Assembly (NCBI GenBank): GCA_947652115.1
Contig: OX393561.1
Location: 41,420,163-41,484,162, forward strand
Length of the DNA: 64,000 nucleotides
Direction: 5' to 3'
Origin: Blastomussa wellsi
Taxonomy: Eukaryota; Cnidaria; Anthozoa; Scleractinia; Plerogyridae
Below are positions 32,780-46,860 of this stretch, one piece after another. The notes below the pieces were generated by a model, which saw nothing but the letters and a program-made list of their open reading frames with translations, did not search any database and was not told the DNA's origin. Positions within the stretch are counted from its first letter, which is position 1. The number at the start of each line of letters is the position of its first letter. The position numbers were made by a program, and so were the translations under genes.

Positions 32780-35700
32780 CGTGAATATAGTTACACATAC
32801 ATGAATAAAATATCTAAAAAATAACCCTAAAGTTGCAGTTAAATCTTATCTTCAGAAGGTTATCGATCAAGGTGATACTTGTATCGTACATTGATAAATT
32901 TGATCTGCCGTCTTTCAAGCTGTAGTTCCAGGATTCTTTTATCTTATGATTTCAGCGTAATGTTTCCTTACTTACTATCAAACATATAACATTACGACGT
33001 ACAAAACCCAACCACATTTCCGGTACTCATTTGAAACCACTCCCCTGTGGCGAAAAGCGAGCGAAAATAATGAATGGAAACTTATACACCTGACATCGGT
33101 GGATATTAACGAGCAATCAGTTATAGTATACTTCCGAATTTCCGGCATTTTAAAGGTCCATAAATTATTCCTTGGCAAAGTAAATCATTCTTTGCCTACA
33201 AATGCATTAGGCACACTGTTTCATTTCTAAGTGAAGAAAAAATTTGCAGTGAATCATTGTTCATTTCCGGACATAGTTGGAGAGTTGCTGCCAGTTTCGC
33301 GGTATGTTTACAAAAAAAATTGTGACAGGTGAAGATAAGCCTTGAATGGGTTTACTTTTCCGCTGCATAATTCTTACAGCCACTTATGTGCAGGGTACAG
33401 AATTGACAAATCTGCATTACGAAAGTTGAGAAGGAAGCAAAATAAATATCAGAATGGACATTCATCGCCTTTTGATCTATATAAGCCAGGTGATACGCTT
33501 ATATATAAATCTAAGGAAACTCATGCACTGTCGAATTGTTTATTGCTTACTCGTACAATGTTGGAATTCTTTCTGTTTTGCAATTCGGCAGTCGTTGCCG
33601 TCGTTTTCGCGGCATTTCGTGACTGCATTCGTTGCTAATATTCGAGCTATGCCAAAGCAGGTGAAATAGCTCAGGGAAATCCATAAGGCAGCACTGCTGG
33701 GTGCAAAAGTGAAAGGGATTCTAGCTGCGCTGATGATCGGTTCATTGAATCATTTAAGAGCTCAACAAGACCTTTCGCAAGTTTCTGAGAGTTCCATATT
33801 GAAAGAACGACTTTAGAATTGCTTCCATACGATTAGATTATAGAAAATAACGTTTTTGGAATTCCAATCCTAATACGTTTTTGGCTGTACGTTAAAGGGG
33901 CCGATCCAATTGGCTAAGTGAAAAAACACGAGATACATGCATAAAAATACCATTGAAGTGCTTGCAATTTGTAGGCCACCGTACCGGCTTTACAAACAGT
34001 TTCCAAGTTGTCCGTCCCCGAATTTGATCAGTTCCGTGTATAGTGAGACATCTGTTTTGTATAAAAATCCAGGTTGACTTTTGGCGCCTTCTACTGAACG
34101 TTAAGCCCTCCACAGAAAGGAACAGGGAAATCTCCAACATCACGTAACAAGCATAACATGAAAAGAAAAGCGAGGTTCAAATTTCGATTACAGAAGTAAT
34201 CTATAAATGAAACATGGCTGTCGCAACAAATCTTTTAGTGAGCCTTTTCAAAGGAAAGCAGTTTCCTATTTTGTTTCAAAACCACCACTCGCCGGCACAC
34301 CTATGAAATACATATAAACATTGCAACATACAAGGGCTGATACATGGGATAAACTTTCCAATTTTGAGCGCGAAAGTGAATTATGCGTACCTCCTCTTAC
34401 ACGCGCATATCAAAACAACGCCCGGTGGTGCTTCTAAAACTGCGAAAAATGCTGCAAAAAAATTGCAACCCACCTACCTGTACAAGATTCAAACAATTAA
34501 GCTCTTCATCTCTCGGGAAATTCCCAGCCCTCTGATGATCGTTCGTTTATAATATAATGTAATCCGTAGCTGAAAAACAATCTCTCTGACTCTAGTGCTC
34601 GGGTTAAAGGTTAAAACGCGAGGGAAACCCAAGTCTTTGGTTTCAAGCGCGATGTATCATTCTTTTTTCTACATCTAATCCAAAATTGACAAGCTTAAAC
34701 CACGCTAAGCTAGACATTTCTCGATACCGATGAAATGAGGTTGAAAAGTAAAAAAGGGAATTCACCAATTTTTGGATGAACGTCAAAACAGTAGACACGT
34801 ACTCGCGATCGATGTATACGTGTATTTATATCAAACAGGGCTTCCGTATATTAAGATAATGTTGACTAAAATCTGCCTTTCGAAACACTACATCCTAGCT
34901 TCTTTAATTTGGCATAAAAAGCAAGATAGCGGAGAAGCTGTGGCTTCCGTGAAGCAGTTCTGGAGCTTGGTTTGAACACAGCAAGTGACAGCCCAGAACT
35001 CAACACCGTTCCTCGAGTGCATTACTCAAAACAAGACGGCGCTAACAATAGAACAAATCCTGACAAAAATGGACAGGATCCAAATCACTCGATACTCAAG
35101 TAATACACTATATTTTTAGCATGCTAAATACTTGAGGCTACTTCTAGATTTTGTTGGAAGATCTTGGAAAGAGTCGAAGGCAAAATGGGAAAAACTTGAA
35201 AGTTATATCCGTGAACAAGGCCGGTAATAGTCTGACATGCCGGAAAATAATTTCTTCTAATCCTGCAAGCTAAGCTTGACCTTTGGTCGTTTTTGCAGGA
35301 ACCTTTCAGTTTAGAATTATATGCGAATTTCATCCTTACAAAAGTCAAATAAGTTAAGCGGTATTTAATGTCGATGTTTTGTTCCCAAAGGCTAAAAATA
35401 AATAGGTGGGCCCCTCCATATAATGATCGTTTTATAGATGTGTAAGTCAGTTTTCGAATTTTGTCAGTGCCCGAACTCGGGCGAACTTGAGTGGGTGCCA
35501 ACTTTGTGTTTTGCCTTTCCCTTTATAAAAAACTGAAAAGTTAGAAAAAAAAACCCGAGTCAAAGCAAATTGTTTCTTATTATATTATGTTTGATATAAA
35601 AACGAAGACATGACGATTTGTTGAAATCTACCGAAATATTTAGTTCAAATCACAATAAAAATGCAAAGTATGTCTCACAAAGTCACGCACAGCCAAATCA

Positions 35701-37540
35701 CACATGTAATCACGTTTTCGTTGCATGTTTTGGAAGCACGTGGCGAGTCTCAGGTTGTCTATGAAAAGAGCCTTTGTTTCCTTTGACCAGTGGTCAGTGA
35801 TCCCCTTCAGGTCAACGAAAATTTTAAAAGCGTGACAAGGGAGGACAGTCTTGTTAGACAGAGCGGCATGTTACAAATGCAAGTTAGCCAAGGTAAAGAA
35901 AGAAAGAAAAAGAAAACAGTGAGCTACATTGTAAAGCCAAACTCGATTTATAAAAATAAATGTTTACAAGTTCGAAGAAAGTTTCAGAAGATAACTACAG
36001 TTCTCAATTATGTATAATATAATATTGCAAACAATTCAGCAGGGCTGATATAGATACTTCGTAAAAAGTAGACTTTGCGAGCACATGATCGGATAAAGCT
36101 GAGTTGCAAGCGTGGACAGCATTTCGCCCTATTGGGTCTCGTCAGCACGGTGTAGCGAGTATGATAGGACGAAACAGCGCTGTTTACGGTTGAAATCCTG
36201 CTTTATCGGGTCTTGTGTCGTGTTGGTGTCATTTTTGGGCTTATTAGATCTCTTGTAGATCTTACGTCAGTGTATCGTTTGCAGTCAACCTCGTTCCCAG
36301 GGTCTTTTCCCTGGCTTGGGGGCCGTGCGGGAACGAGGTTGGTTTGCAGTCCCTTGGTGTTAACATTATGATACAAGTACAGACGATTTCAGTTTCATGA
36401 CAGCTGCTACAAAGCCTTTGAGGCGAGGACGCGGTATTTAGATCATATGTTTACTACTGCAAGATCTAAACTTCACATTCGCTGAGAAAGTTTTCTATTG
36501 GCCAATTCAGCACGACAACATAAGAAACGATGATAATGAATGACTGCGTTAATATACAAAATGAGATAAATTTGAAAAAAGGTTTTCCCATCTATCCCCC
36601 TACTTGGCCCTTTTGTATTTCTTCCTTTTGAGCTCTTCTAAACCTTAGCCTCCATTTTTTTGATATTTCAACTAATTCAATGAACAGTTGGTAATGGCTG
36701 AAATTGGCTAAAGTTGCCTGACCTGGCCTCTTAATTTATGCTCTCGTTCTCTTGTACATGTGCATCCGGAATAGTTGACATTGGTTACACGTGATCCGTT
36801 GCCAAGGTCCTTTCCATGCCAATAACAGCTTGTGGTTTCCTACTGATATTAATGGGCCCTTTGTACGACCCGGTCACATGGTACAAAATAACACCCTGCT
36901 GTTGAGCAAATTACGCGCTGGAACATCCATCTAACTTGCTCACCAGCGATGTGACTGGGTCGTGCAAAGGGCCTATTATAATTTGACGGCTAATGAAGAC
37001 ACTTGAACTGAGCACGTATCGAAAGCCACTTGACAACCAACTACCGGACCTCGTTCCATTACAAGCCGGTGATCACGCAATTCCTGGGTTCATATTACGT
37101 CGACTCTCTATAAGCCGGACACGTATCTAAGAGGGACAGTTGTGGCCGGTGTTGATGGTGTCCGTCCTAGAGAGAGTTGACTGTATTTCTTATGGCGCAA
37201 TAATGGTGCCGAGTTTCAACTGCATTGCCTTGTTATTTGCAGAGATATTCTTCATTTTGTGTTTTGGAGCTCCGTATTTTTGCTGGTTTTTAATAATTTC
37301 TCTGAAATAAATAATAATTGAAAACGTCAACTCCAATTGCAGAATTTCCGCTAAGGATGACCATAAAAAGTTTAAAAATGCTGCCAGAAGAAAAAAGAAA
37401 GAAAAACATATCACCTCGATCCGCGATCTGATCATGTGATACTGGTCAGCGGATACCTCGATTTGACATCTGTTAATTGACCATAACATGGATGCCCTAT
37501 AACAAAGATGTAAGCTGATAACGCTGACAAGGTGTTGACA
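32780..37540. other. Intergenic, no gene supported
   Basis: AT-rich sequence with scattered short open frames and no domain. A fragment with ATCATTATATGGAGGGGCCC-like sequence at 35400-35480 (read on -) and a palindromic AACCTCGTTCCC pair at 36290-36348 are probable repeat remnants. Confidence 0.5.
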
Positions 37541-37571
37541 AGGCATGGCTATTTATGGCCGCCATGTTGCG

Positions 37572-37608
37572 CGACTCCGTCGTCGTCGTCGTCGCCGTCG
37601 CCGTCGTC
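37572..37608. repeat. GTC/GCC trinucleotide microsatellite
   Basis: Imperfect CGT/CGC triplet run. It makes arginine- and valine-rich frames on both strands, which are not genes. Confidence 0.85.
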
Positions 37609-37945
37609 GTGCGTACGCGCCCACGAGCAATACCGCTAGCCATGATAACCATGAGAAAATCAACTCATGGGTTTCCTTTTCTTTCCCATATGAGTATGGA
37701 GCTCCGCTTGGAGGCCCTTCGGGCCGCCAGAGCTCCGCTATGATACAAAAACGCGTGAATATCCCTGGAAGGAGAGAAAATATCACACAAAGGAAAGCAC
37801 CGTCCTTCCTCATTTTGAAAGCGCTTTTGAAATAAGCTTAAGTTCATAGGCATTTAAAGCCTCTGGTTAAATGTACGAATCCACTAGTTTCATATTCAGC
37901 TTCCGTTACCATTTGAAAATTTAGCAGCTGCATGTTTCAGGGTTT

Positions 37946-38340
37946 CAGGCTACGTTTACATGAACGCGATTTCTAATCGAATCGGTTTCGAAGTCAGTGT
38001 TTACACGGAGCCATCTAGCCGTCTTCCCAAGTCTCCCAAGTGTTTTCCAAAGCGTTTTGGATAACCAAGCGTTGCCTTCCGTGCCAAGTTCACCATGTTT
38101 ACTATTTGAGAGCCGGCCAATTTCACGCTAATTGGCAATCGTTTTCAACTCGATGCGGTTTCTCCATTTCAACCGTTTACGCGAGAGATAAAACCGTGTC
38201 GTTTTGAAAGCTCTCCACTTTTGACAGCGTTTCCAAATTAAAACTACCCGGTTTCAATTCGACGCCGTGTAAACAAAAGGCATAAACGCATTGAAAGCGA
38301 TGCGGTTACAAATGAAACCGCGTTCGTGTAAACACAGCCT
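37946..38340. mobile_element. MITE with CAGGCT-GTTTACA ends
   Basis: Left end CAGGCTACGTTTACATGAACGCG and right end CGCGTTCGTGTAAACACAGCCT are inverted copies; about 395 bp, no coding capacity. Confidence 0.7.
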
Positions 38341-38587
38341 CAGTTCGCTTGTTACTTGAATAGTTTATCAAATCTTGTTCTCTCATCTCGTGTAGCAGCT
38401 ACGGGAAGGGGGGGGGGGGGAGTACTAGACCCATGTTTGGGTATAGGGGTGCCACTGGAGGTCTGAAAGACTAAAACTCTGACCCTGTTTAGGACAAAAA
38501 TAACCTCAAACACATACCCAGTTTAGGACAAAGGAAAACGTTTTGAAGGTCTTGAAGCCATACCCTGTCTAGGACGACAGAAATTAT

Positions 38588-38934
38588 ATTCGCCATTTTT
38601 ACGTTGAGCAGGGGAGTGGGTCGAGTTGGTAGGCGCAAAGCATGCTGGGGCGGGTTTAGGGGACGCGTTTCAAGATGGCGGCAAAGGAGAAGGCAGGTGA
38701 TACGACAATAACGCTTACAGAACAAGATATTCCCGGAGCAGAGCTTCCCAAACCCCCTGAAAATTGCACTGTAGCAATATTGAAGCGTTGGCTGAGCTGC
38801 AGAGGAGCTAAAGTATTAGTCACACTTGTGTTTGTCACAGTAAATTTTGATAATGGCGTCCCCTAAACCCGCCCCACCATGCTTTGCGTCTACCGACTCG
38901 ACCCACTCTCCCGCTCAACGTAAAAATGGCGAAT
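38588..38934. mobile_element. Palindromic element enclosing a SAP-domain first exon
   Basis: Arms 38588-38666 and 38856-38934 are inverted copies (ATTCGCCATTTTTACGTTGA; GGGCGGGTTTAGGGGACGC), with weaker similarity extending outward. The loop holds an open frame from 38675. It looks like a non-autonomous derivative that kept the promoter and first exon of its parent. Confidence 0.7.
38675..38866 (+). pseudogene. Isolated SAP-domain N-terminal exon
   Basis: ATG within GATGGCG opens a 63-codon frame. [10 protein letters not shown] is followed by [15 protein letters not shown], which fits the helix-turn of a SAP DNA-binding motif. As I recall, similar N-termini occur in cnidarian and fish mobile-element proteins linked to YqaJ-type exonucleases. 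No continuation is found, so it is taken as a remnant. Confidence 0.5.
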
Positions 38935-39982
38935 ACCCTGTTCAGGACTGGGGGGTCGAAAACCATACCACTGTATTTTCTTTGTTTAGGACGCATTGGT
39001 TAGCTGTAATGCCTTGTTTGGTCTTTTCTTTTGGCTAATTTTGTTTGCCGATACAAGAAAACAGAAAACTATGTCATTGTGTGTGTACCTCTCTTCAAAT
39101 CTCAGTCACAAATAGTTGCAGTAGTAGTCAAAAGACCAGGATCTGTCTTAATTCCTTATTTTTGTCCCTGCTCTCCAATGTTGCAATGCCACCTTATTCG
39201 GATTATTTGCCAAAATCGTGGCCGCAGACGTCAATTAGCTAGCTGTTCCGCATCTCGCAAGTACGTTCAATTCAATGTATTTCATTTCAGTAAATTGTTG
39301 GTAAAATGATGTTAAAATATATATTGTTTGCTAAATTGTCTTGGTCGTCTTGCGCAAAGTGCGCGTTCTTTCGTCACATTCGTTTCATAAAAAACGGCGG
39401 GAAAAGTTTGAGGCACGTTTTACCATCAACGATGACGTCATTGACGTGACTTAACCATTCACGTGACAAAGGTATAGTTTGTTTCTGCACGGCAAGTTTA
39501 AGAATCTTCAGTCATGCACCGCTAACCTTCTAAAATGGGTGCAACGTTGAACCGCGCATTTCGATTATGAAAAATTCCTGCCAATGGTCACGCTGTCACG
39601 TGACTGGATGCTGGTGAAACTGTACGTGAGTCAAATAAAAACAGCTTACTCTGCGCAGTGTGACCTTGACCTTCTGTCATCAATCAGTTGAATGTACTTG
39701 TATAAAAGGTGAACAGATTATTAGAGATTACAATGCAAAGCCAGAAGCACAAACTGAAGTGAACCGTCTGTTTCCAGTCAACGATAGAAAATCAATCGTG
39801 TTGAAATGCATCTTGGCATTTCGATGTTTGCTGATCAATCATTTCCTTTTTGTGCTGAATCGTTTAAAAAGAAATCTGTACTGCACTGATCGCTTCTCAT
39901 GTTTTCGCTTCTCGTCTCATCTTACGCACAAATGCCATTTTCGCCGTATATGAAGTGCGATATATTGCGAAAAGGATATAGC

Positions 39983-40450
39983 CCGGGGGGGACTAGCATA
40001 TGAAAGGGGTGGGGATTCTTCTCGTCTCGCTTAGGGGTGTAAATTTCGGATTTTGGTCTCACTTACGGTGTTCTGGGCAAACCGCTATTATATTTAGCCG
40101 TGAAGGTCTCGTTTAGGCCAATAAATTTTGCCCTTTTGCCGTAGTACCAGCCTTGCAATCAATTTGGTTCTCTCTTAGGGTTGCACGCGGAGAAATATAA
40201 AAATGTTAACGGACAAACAATGTCGCGTGCTTATGTTGATCAGTGATGTAAACAGAACTGTATTAAAATCCATATGTACTCATATTGAGTAGTCTTCATG
40301 TTGATATTTGATATGTATATTTTTAATTCTCTTTTAGGGATCTAAAAAGCTTGGGACACGCCCAGATCGGTCTCCTCTGCTTTAGGGGTTTAATTCAAAA
40401 TTTCCGACGAGCATCCCCGACCCGCCCCTTTCATATGCGAGTATCCCCGG
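39983..40450. mobile_element. MITE with CCGGGGG...CATATGAAAGGGG ends
   Basis: Left end at 39983 (GACTAGCATATGAAAGGGG) and right end to 40450 (CCCCTTTCATATGCGAGTATC) are inverted copies about 25 bp long. No open frame inside. Confidence 0.75.
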
Positions 40451-43400
40451 AATTATAGCCCTTGATAATCAACATAAGATCACGCGGAAACAAGCGTCAA
40501 AATAAACTTATAAACAAATCAACTTTGTGCGATGTAAAAATGAATTCTTCGTTACGAAAACGCTCCGATTCGGAACATGAGTAGAACCAAATGAAAAATT
40601 TGGCGTAAATATAAACGTATATTATTAATGACATTACATTTCCACGCTCAGCGACTTGGGTACCTGAGGACAAAAGGTTCTATAATTACCTTAGAAACTC
40701 TTACTAATGAAGCGTCACGAATTTAGGGACTGCGGATAGGTTCTTTTCTTTCTCTCAAAGACAGACTAGATCAGACTAGTAGAGGTTGTTACAAGAGCAT
40801 TTCATTGACGAGTTCCTTTCCAACACCGAAACAAATTAGCGTGGTAAATACACACAGTATTCGACGGATATTATGACTGGCTGCAAGCAAGCTGTTGCAG
40901 CTTTGTGCTGCGTCTTCAGTCAACACGAGTGAATCAGCTCGGTGAAATGTGTCGAAAAACGCCGAAAATTATTATCGAATGACTTGATTAGCATGCTGCA
41001 GACCTCGCGCGGACATGTGACAAACTTTCGATGTATTATTTATTTAATAATAAAGCATCTAGATCTTTACCTTTTCAAATGTTCCTTAGGGCTCGCACTT
41101 TCAGATCGTCATCAAGGACTTCGACATCCGTGTGTTTCGCTTCTAAAGCAACGTTGCAGCAGTTTGTTAAGAACGCAAATACTTGTGGCTTTATAATAGT
41201 GTCAAGCTTCATTTCTTAACGATGGATTTGATTAGTGTCCAAAAATCACCAACTTGAACATAACCCTTGACTTCCGTTTCCGCTCAGCGGATCTTATATC
41301 CGGTCTATCTTCCTCCCTCGCACACTTGACTGACTGAGAATGAAGGTTGGGGTGGACATAGCTCGATATGACAAGACAACTAAAGAAAAAAAACTAGACT
41401 TTTCGAACTCGTCCACTTAATTTCTTGTTTTCATTTGAGCCACTTTGGGTACAAAATTATATCGGGGGAGGGGGGGGGGAGCGTTGTGTGCAGCTTTCTG
41501 AATTTTAGTTGGATGTCAAGACACAAAATTACTACCTGAAGTTTGGTTTCTAATTTTCGGCATTGCCATTTTGACCTATTTGGTTAGACCTGGCGTCAAC
41601 AATTTAATCTATCGGTTGAACGCCAATCAAGTTATCCGCAAACTGAATATCAACCGTGAAGTAAGTAATGTTCTACGCTATCAATATAATGAAAGCGTTG
41701 TTCTATTTCCCGCCGCATAGCCTGAGGGTTCAAACAAACTGAAGAGTGTTTAGGATCAGGAACTTTAAATGTGTGGGAATTGGGGAGTCAACAGTAAGTC
41801 ACGCGAAATTTGGTAAACAAGTTAACTTTGTAATTATTTTTTTTCTTGACTGGAAGTTTTTTTAAATTTTTACTGCGGCCGTGGAGCAGTGCCAACCGGT
41901 GGACGCACTTGTCGACGTCCTGAAGCAAGTGAACTTAATACACTTCTCGGGTTTTAGCAGCTGGCAGTTAGGGATGTTAGCTCTATCCTTCATGGACTTG
42001 TTAAATGCGGTGTGGAATGGTTTGGAATGACAGAAAAATTAAAATAAAATCCCGCCTCCGAACAAGATCAAGATCTAAACAAGCAGTACGCGTACGCCCG
42101 GGAGTACATACTTCGTTACGATCTCAGAAATGTACCTGTCTCAGACTCTATTAGAACGAAATGTATCTGTGTGTAAAAAAATGTCCCCGAATTTCAAATC
42201 AGTATGTTTTGTCTTCAAACCCACGGTGGTTTCCTTTTATAAAGAAAAGAAACTCACACGAAATCCAAACCTTTTTTTAAAAAACATTTACATCCAGTGC
42301 TTTACATAATATGACCACAATAACACCGCAAATCTTTTTGAGCTAAGAATAATGTCAATTTCGGGCCTTACTTTTGACCTCATGTGGCTTTTTGCCATCT
42401 TTTTATCAATTACATAAAGCGTTCCCATGTCGTGATAATCCGCAAACCCCGCGCCAAAATGGCGCTCTGGATTTAGAAGCCTTAGAAAACAAGCGATAGC
42501 CAAGCTTGCAAATCCCCTCCTAATCTCCCGAGTGGTATAGATAGTAAATGGGCGCTTCAATTCGATGTGGGATGCGCTGCGAGAACAACAGTACAGCATG
42601 TGTCCGAACATGATAACCAAAATTAATTAAAATACCAAACAATTTTTTCTTCGGCAAGGGGTTTCCTAGAGGTCTCTAATGTGACCTGTACTAACGGAAC
42701 ACAGGTACCGCGAGCGCTTGCCAAGTTATCTTGAGAAGATTGCACCATCATACTTGAAGCCCCCGGGGATGTTCGGGGGGAGGATGTTCTCTTATATAAG
42801 ATATATGACTTATATAGGAATGTGTCCCTCCAAAAGGTAATAATGTTTTGGCAGTTTTGATCCAAACATAAGGTAGGGTTGGGGTTCCCGGAGGTGCGCC
42901 GCACAAGCCGCCGAAAATTTAGGAAAGTTACCCCGGGGGGGACACAAGCTGTGGCTAGCTGTCTAGCAGCTCGTCCCGTTTAGAATTAAAGGAGCTACGT
43001 CACGATATTCTGAGCCATTTTTTTGGGACGAACGAAATTGCCCTTAAAACGTAAGAAACCTGAAACTAATAAACTCAATAGACTGCAAAAACCGTGTACG
43101 AAGATCCTGCTTGATTGATAATAGTTTACTAATAGTTTACTAAGGAAGAAAAACACCAAAGAGGTGATACTAAACCAAAAAGGAACAAGGATGGTTAAGG
43201 ATAGAGAAGATTGAGACGGATTGCAAATGACGAATTTGAAAAAGTTAGGCAAAATTTTTCAAAATGCACAAAGCGTGACGTAGCTCCTTTAACGGGCAAG
43301 AACCTAGTTCTCGGTTTTGTAAGTAAGTCATGTGACCCGCGCCGTTTCTAGATATAGTATAAGTATGGTGGCAAGCCGGTAATTGTAACAAAATATTTTT

Positions 43401-45140
43401 CCTTTTTAACGTCCTTTTATCACTTCGAGTAATGAATTGGCTAAATTTCCGATCGCCGTACTACAGGGCTGGTGGCACGTTAAACACTTTCCAAATTCCT
43501 ATTTCAATCATTTAAGCAAAAAAAAAATCATGACTTCTTACTTTTCAAAGCCGGATTTCACTGCAGACTGATGACTGGGCGACGACCATATGTTCACAAG
43601 CGACAGACTGCGACGATCCTAAGGAAAATAATATACTGCTCTGAATAGAAGATTGCGCGCGAAGAAATGCATGCGAAAAAAATCTAGAAACCCCCTCGTG
43701 CGTCTGTTCCTGGTATCGCTTGCGCCCTTAGCATTCGATTAAAAGAAAATTTGATGTTTTTAAACTTGGCACAATGCGGCACCGTCTGTAATTTGTTAGC
43801 ATGGGGAAGTGGAGTGAGCAATAAAAACATGACATACATTTATGAATGTTGCCTTTTTTGGTAAGTTACTGCTGCCCTTGTGTGGAGCTGGCACTTAAAA
43901 CTGTGGTAGCACTAGAATAACAACAATATTAACCGCGGAAATGATTTAATCCTCTTATTATTTTCTCTCTTGACATAATTACATAGCTAGCATGTGGACT
44001 AGTAAAACAACTAGCTATAAATATTCAGAGTTTTGTTAAAGCCGGTGCAATCGAGACGGTCGGATCGGCGATTAAGGCTTTATATGTGATTGTTTTTCTA
44101 GCCTAAATTGTGTCTTGGAGAAAAACATTGCATGCAGGAGTATAATCTTTTCCGTTAATGTTGTTTTAGGTTTTCATCGTAGTTGTAAAATTAATGCCAC
44201 AAATTGTTGTAACAGCTATTTAACAGTTTTCTGCTCTCTCGATTTCCTCATACCAACGGATGAAAAACACTGATTTGTTTTATTTCCCGCAGTTTCAGCT
44301 TATTCCACTCAGAGTTTTTCTCTGTTGCTCCAAAAATTCCCCACAAGTTTTCTCTGACGTAATAAGTCTTCCAAGTCATTTAACGTGCTGTGGTAGCCCT
44401 TTTTGCGTGAATTTTTATTGCTGGAAAGAAAAACTAACGAATGACGTCTGGACTGAGAATGTATGAACGAGTGATAGCGCTTTTAGGAGGGCTCACAATG
44501 CATGCAGATGGAAACCTCTTGTTTATTAGCTAACAATTGGCTCATTTCCTAACGTACAAGCGGAAACGATATGTTAAGGAGGAAGTTTCCTTCTTGTTTT
44601 CTAAGCCCGAAAACGTGAGAAAAACCGCCACGTTTTAATTTATCGCAACATGCTTTCATCGCGGTAGTTATACTGTACATGTTTTACCACCAACGTGCCT
44701 CACGGATTGAGACAAGACATTTACGTTCGCGTGCCTGCGCTGAAAATCACTGATCGTTACTCGGAAGAATACATGAATAAATTTCATCGAGAAATGTAGA
44801 AAACATTCGTCTGCGGCTCGTGTTTTCTACGTTTTCCTCGTGTTCTCAAATCCCCGTCGTGTTTTATGACAGTGTAATACTGAACATGGCTTAGGCTTCT
44901 TTATTTGTTAAATTACCCAGTCAAATATGAAGTAGTAACTGAGTGAGCAATACTTGGGTTCGATCCTGGACATAAGTGGTTGCTACTCACAATTCGTTTA
45001 CGTTGCACATCAAACATCGAATGAAAACATGATTCAATACTTGTTTGCTTAGTTAGAGAAAAACAAAAAGCTGATAGCTGTGCAACAGTTAGGTCAGCCG
45101 CGACTGAAGCATGTTGTTGGGACGAACTTTCAAAAAAATA

Positions 45141-45141
45141 G

Positions 45142-45186
<45 letters not shown>

Positions 45187-45333
45187 GTATAACAATATAA
45201 TTTGGTTTTATCAACTGGGATGATAATGTCAATTGGCCACCGTAAAGAGATTCAATTGCTGACGTTTCGAGCGTTAGCCCTTCGTCGGAGCGAATCCGCT
45301 CCAACCCAGTTGATAAAACCAAATTATAATATT
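45141..45333 (-). repeat. Penelope-like terminal repeat, head-to-head with a short copy of its own end
   Basis: 45141-45295 is almost identical to 58796-58950 (GGGGGTAAGTTTCTAAAGAA at the outer end). At 45301-45333 AACCCAGTTGATAAAACCAA occurs in the opposite orientation, making a hairpin with 45190-45225. Confidence 0.7.
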
Positions 45334-46584
45334 TCAAAAAAAATACCATGCTACTCTAGTGTTACTTTAATATTTTGGAAAGATATTTTATGAGCGTCAG
45401 TAAAGCATAGGCAACTATGGTTTACTCTTTCGACAACCGTCTAATTTGTAAGTCGGGATACGATAGCTATTTATTATTCAAACAAGAATTTGTCCTGAAC
45501 TCGATCTCTGAAACTGTAGGTGTGAACAGGAGCCTGTGTGTGGTATAAATGAATTAGCGTGATTGGGCTCATCACCGTATAAGCTGGCATGGATTAAGTA
45601 TGCCATATGATTTTGCTCCCCCAACGTTCTTCGATCGTGGTTTGGCAAAGACTTGACAGGAAAACCAATCACTGATCTTAGCAAAGAACATTTTTTTCAA
45701 GAGGAGACCTTCATTAGCATTACACACCTATTATCTACATCACAAGAAACAGATTAAATGGTCGTAAAATCCGGTTGGATGCTAGACCAATTATTGACAC
45801 CAGGGACTTTCTGTGTTCTCTGGGTTCGACAGGGATCTATTTTTTGGCAGCAAATTTCCACCTTGTGATGACAGGATATTACATAATTAATTCGGAGTTT
45901 TTAAACCCTCTCGACTTTTTAAACGACATCCAGTGTGGTGTCGAAAATGATCACCGTCATGGCAACATGAAATAATTAAATTAAAAAAAATAACGAACTA
46001 CGTGCGGCTAAACTTGGCCAGTTCGGTATGGTTTTTCTTGGATAACCTTTCTACCCACGTACATTCTTATCAGGACTCGGCACTTAAATAAGTTGTCCGA
46101 GTTTTTGTGAAATGATGGACAGACACCTCGGAAAAACGCACTGTGCACGCGCATGACGTCACATTTTCTCGAGGTTTTCTCGAGGTGGTCATCGTCAACA
46201 AGGGATACCATGATACATCAAGGCTATAATTTTAGCCCAAACATGCGAACTTTGGAGCTTATAGCAGAAATTGGAAGCAAAATTGTGAAAGTGGAAATTG
46301 AGAGGTAACTGGACATAATACAACCTACCTCTAGTACAAGTCTTAACCTTAAATATTCAGGGTTCCCAAGTTGCCAAAATGTTCACTTTCTCTCGTTATC
46401 CCGCCGTGTCGATGGAGACGGGTACCAATTTTAATCGACGCAAGAACCATACCGAAAGAATTTCCACTCACCCATGAACTCCCGTGGATGCGGGGTTGGG
46501 CCTGTAAGCGTGAAAACCGTACGTTGTTTATCCCAGAAAATACTGTTAATTGCCTGTTTTCAAAGAGAGGGGGGCGAGGTACGA

Positions 46585-46860
46585 GTCAACAAATTATGGG
46601 ATTAGTAGCTATTGATCCACATAGTCAGAAAGCGCACACCGAGATTTTTGGTGTTAATATAATGTGGTGTTATTAAGCGAGATACAGCCAGTTAAAAACG
46701 TCAAAATTTACAAAGAAATGTATGGCCATCCGGACGCTGTTAAATGGATATATCTCAGTCAAAGCTAGCCCGATTAACACCAAACTTGGGGATTTTGTAA
46801 ATTTAGGTGTGCTCTTTCTGACTTTGTGGATCAATAGTTGCTAATCCCATAATGAACAGA
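46585..46860. repeat. Foldback repeat
   Basis: Arms near 46590-46660 (TATGGGATTAGTAGCTATTG) and 46780-46860 (CAATAGTTGCTAATCCCATA) are inverted copies. Confidence 0.7.

Noticed and set aside
37545..37853. Arginine-rich frames on both strands
   Set aside because: Created by the GTC/GCC triplet repeat.
44940..44990. tRNA B-box-like GGGTTCGATCC
   Set aside because: No A box or cloverleaf could be built upstream.
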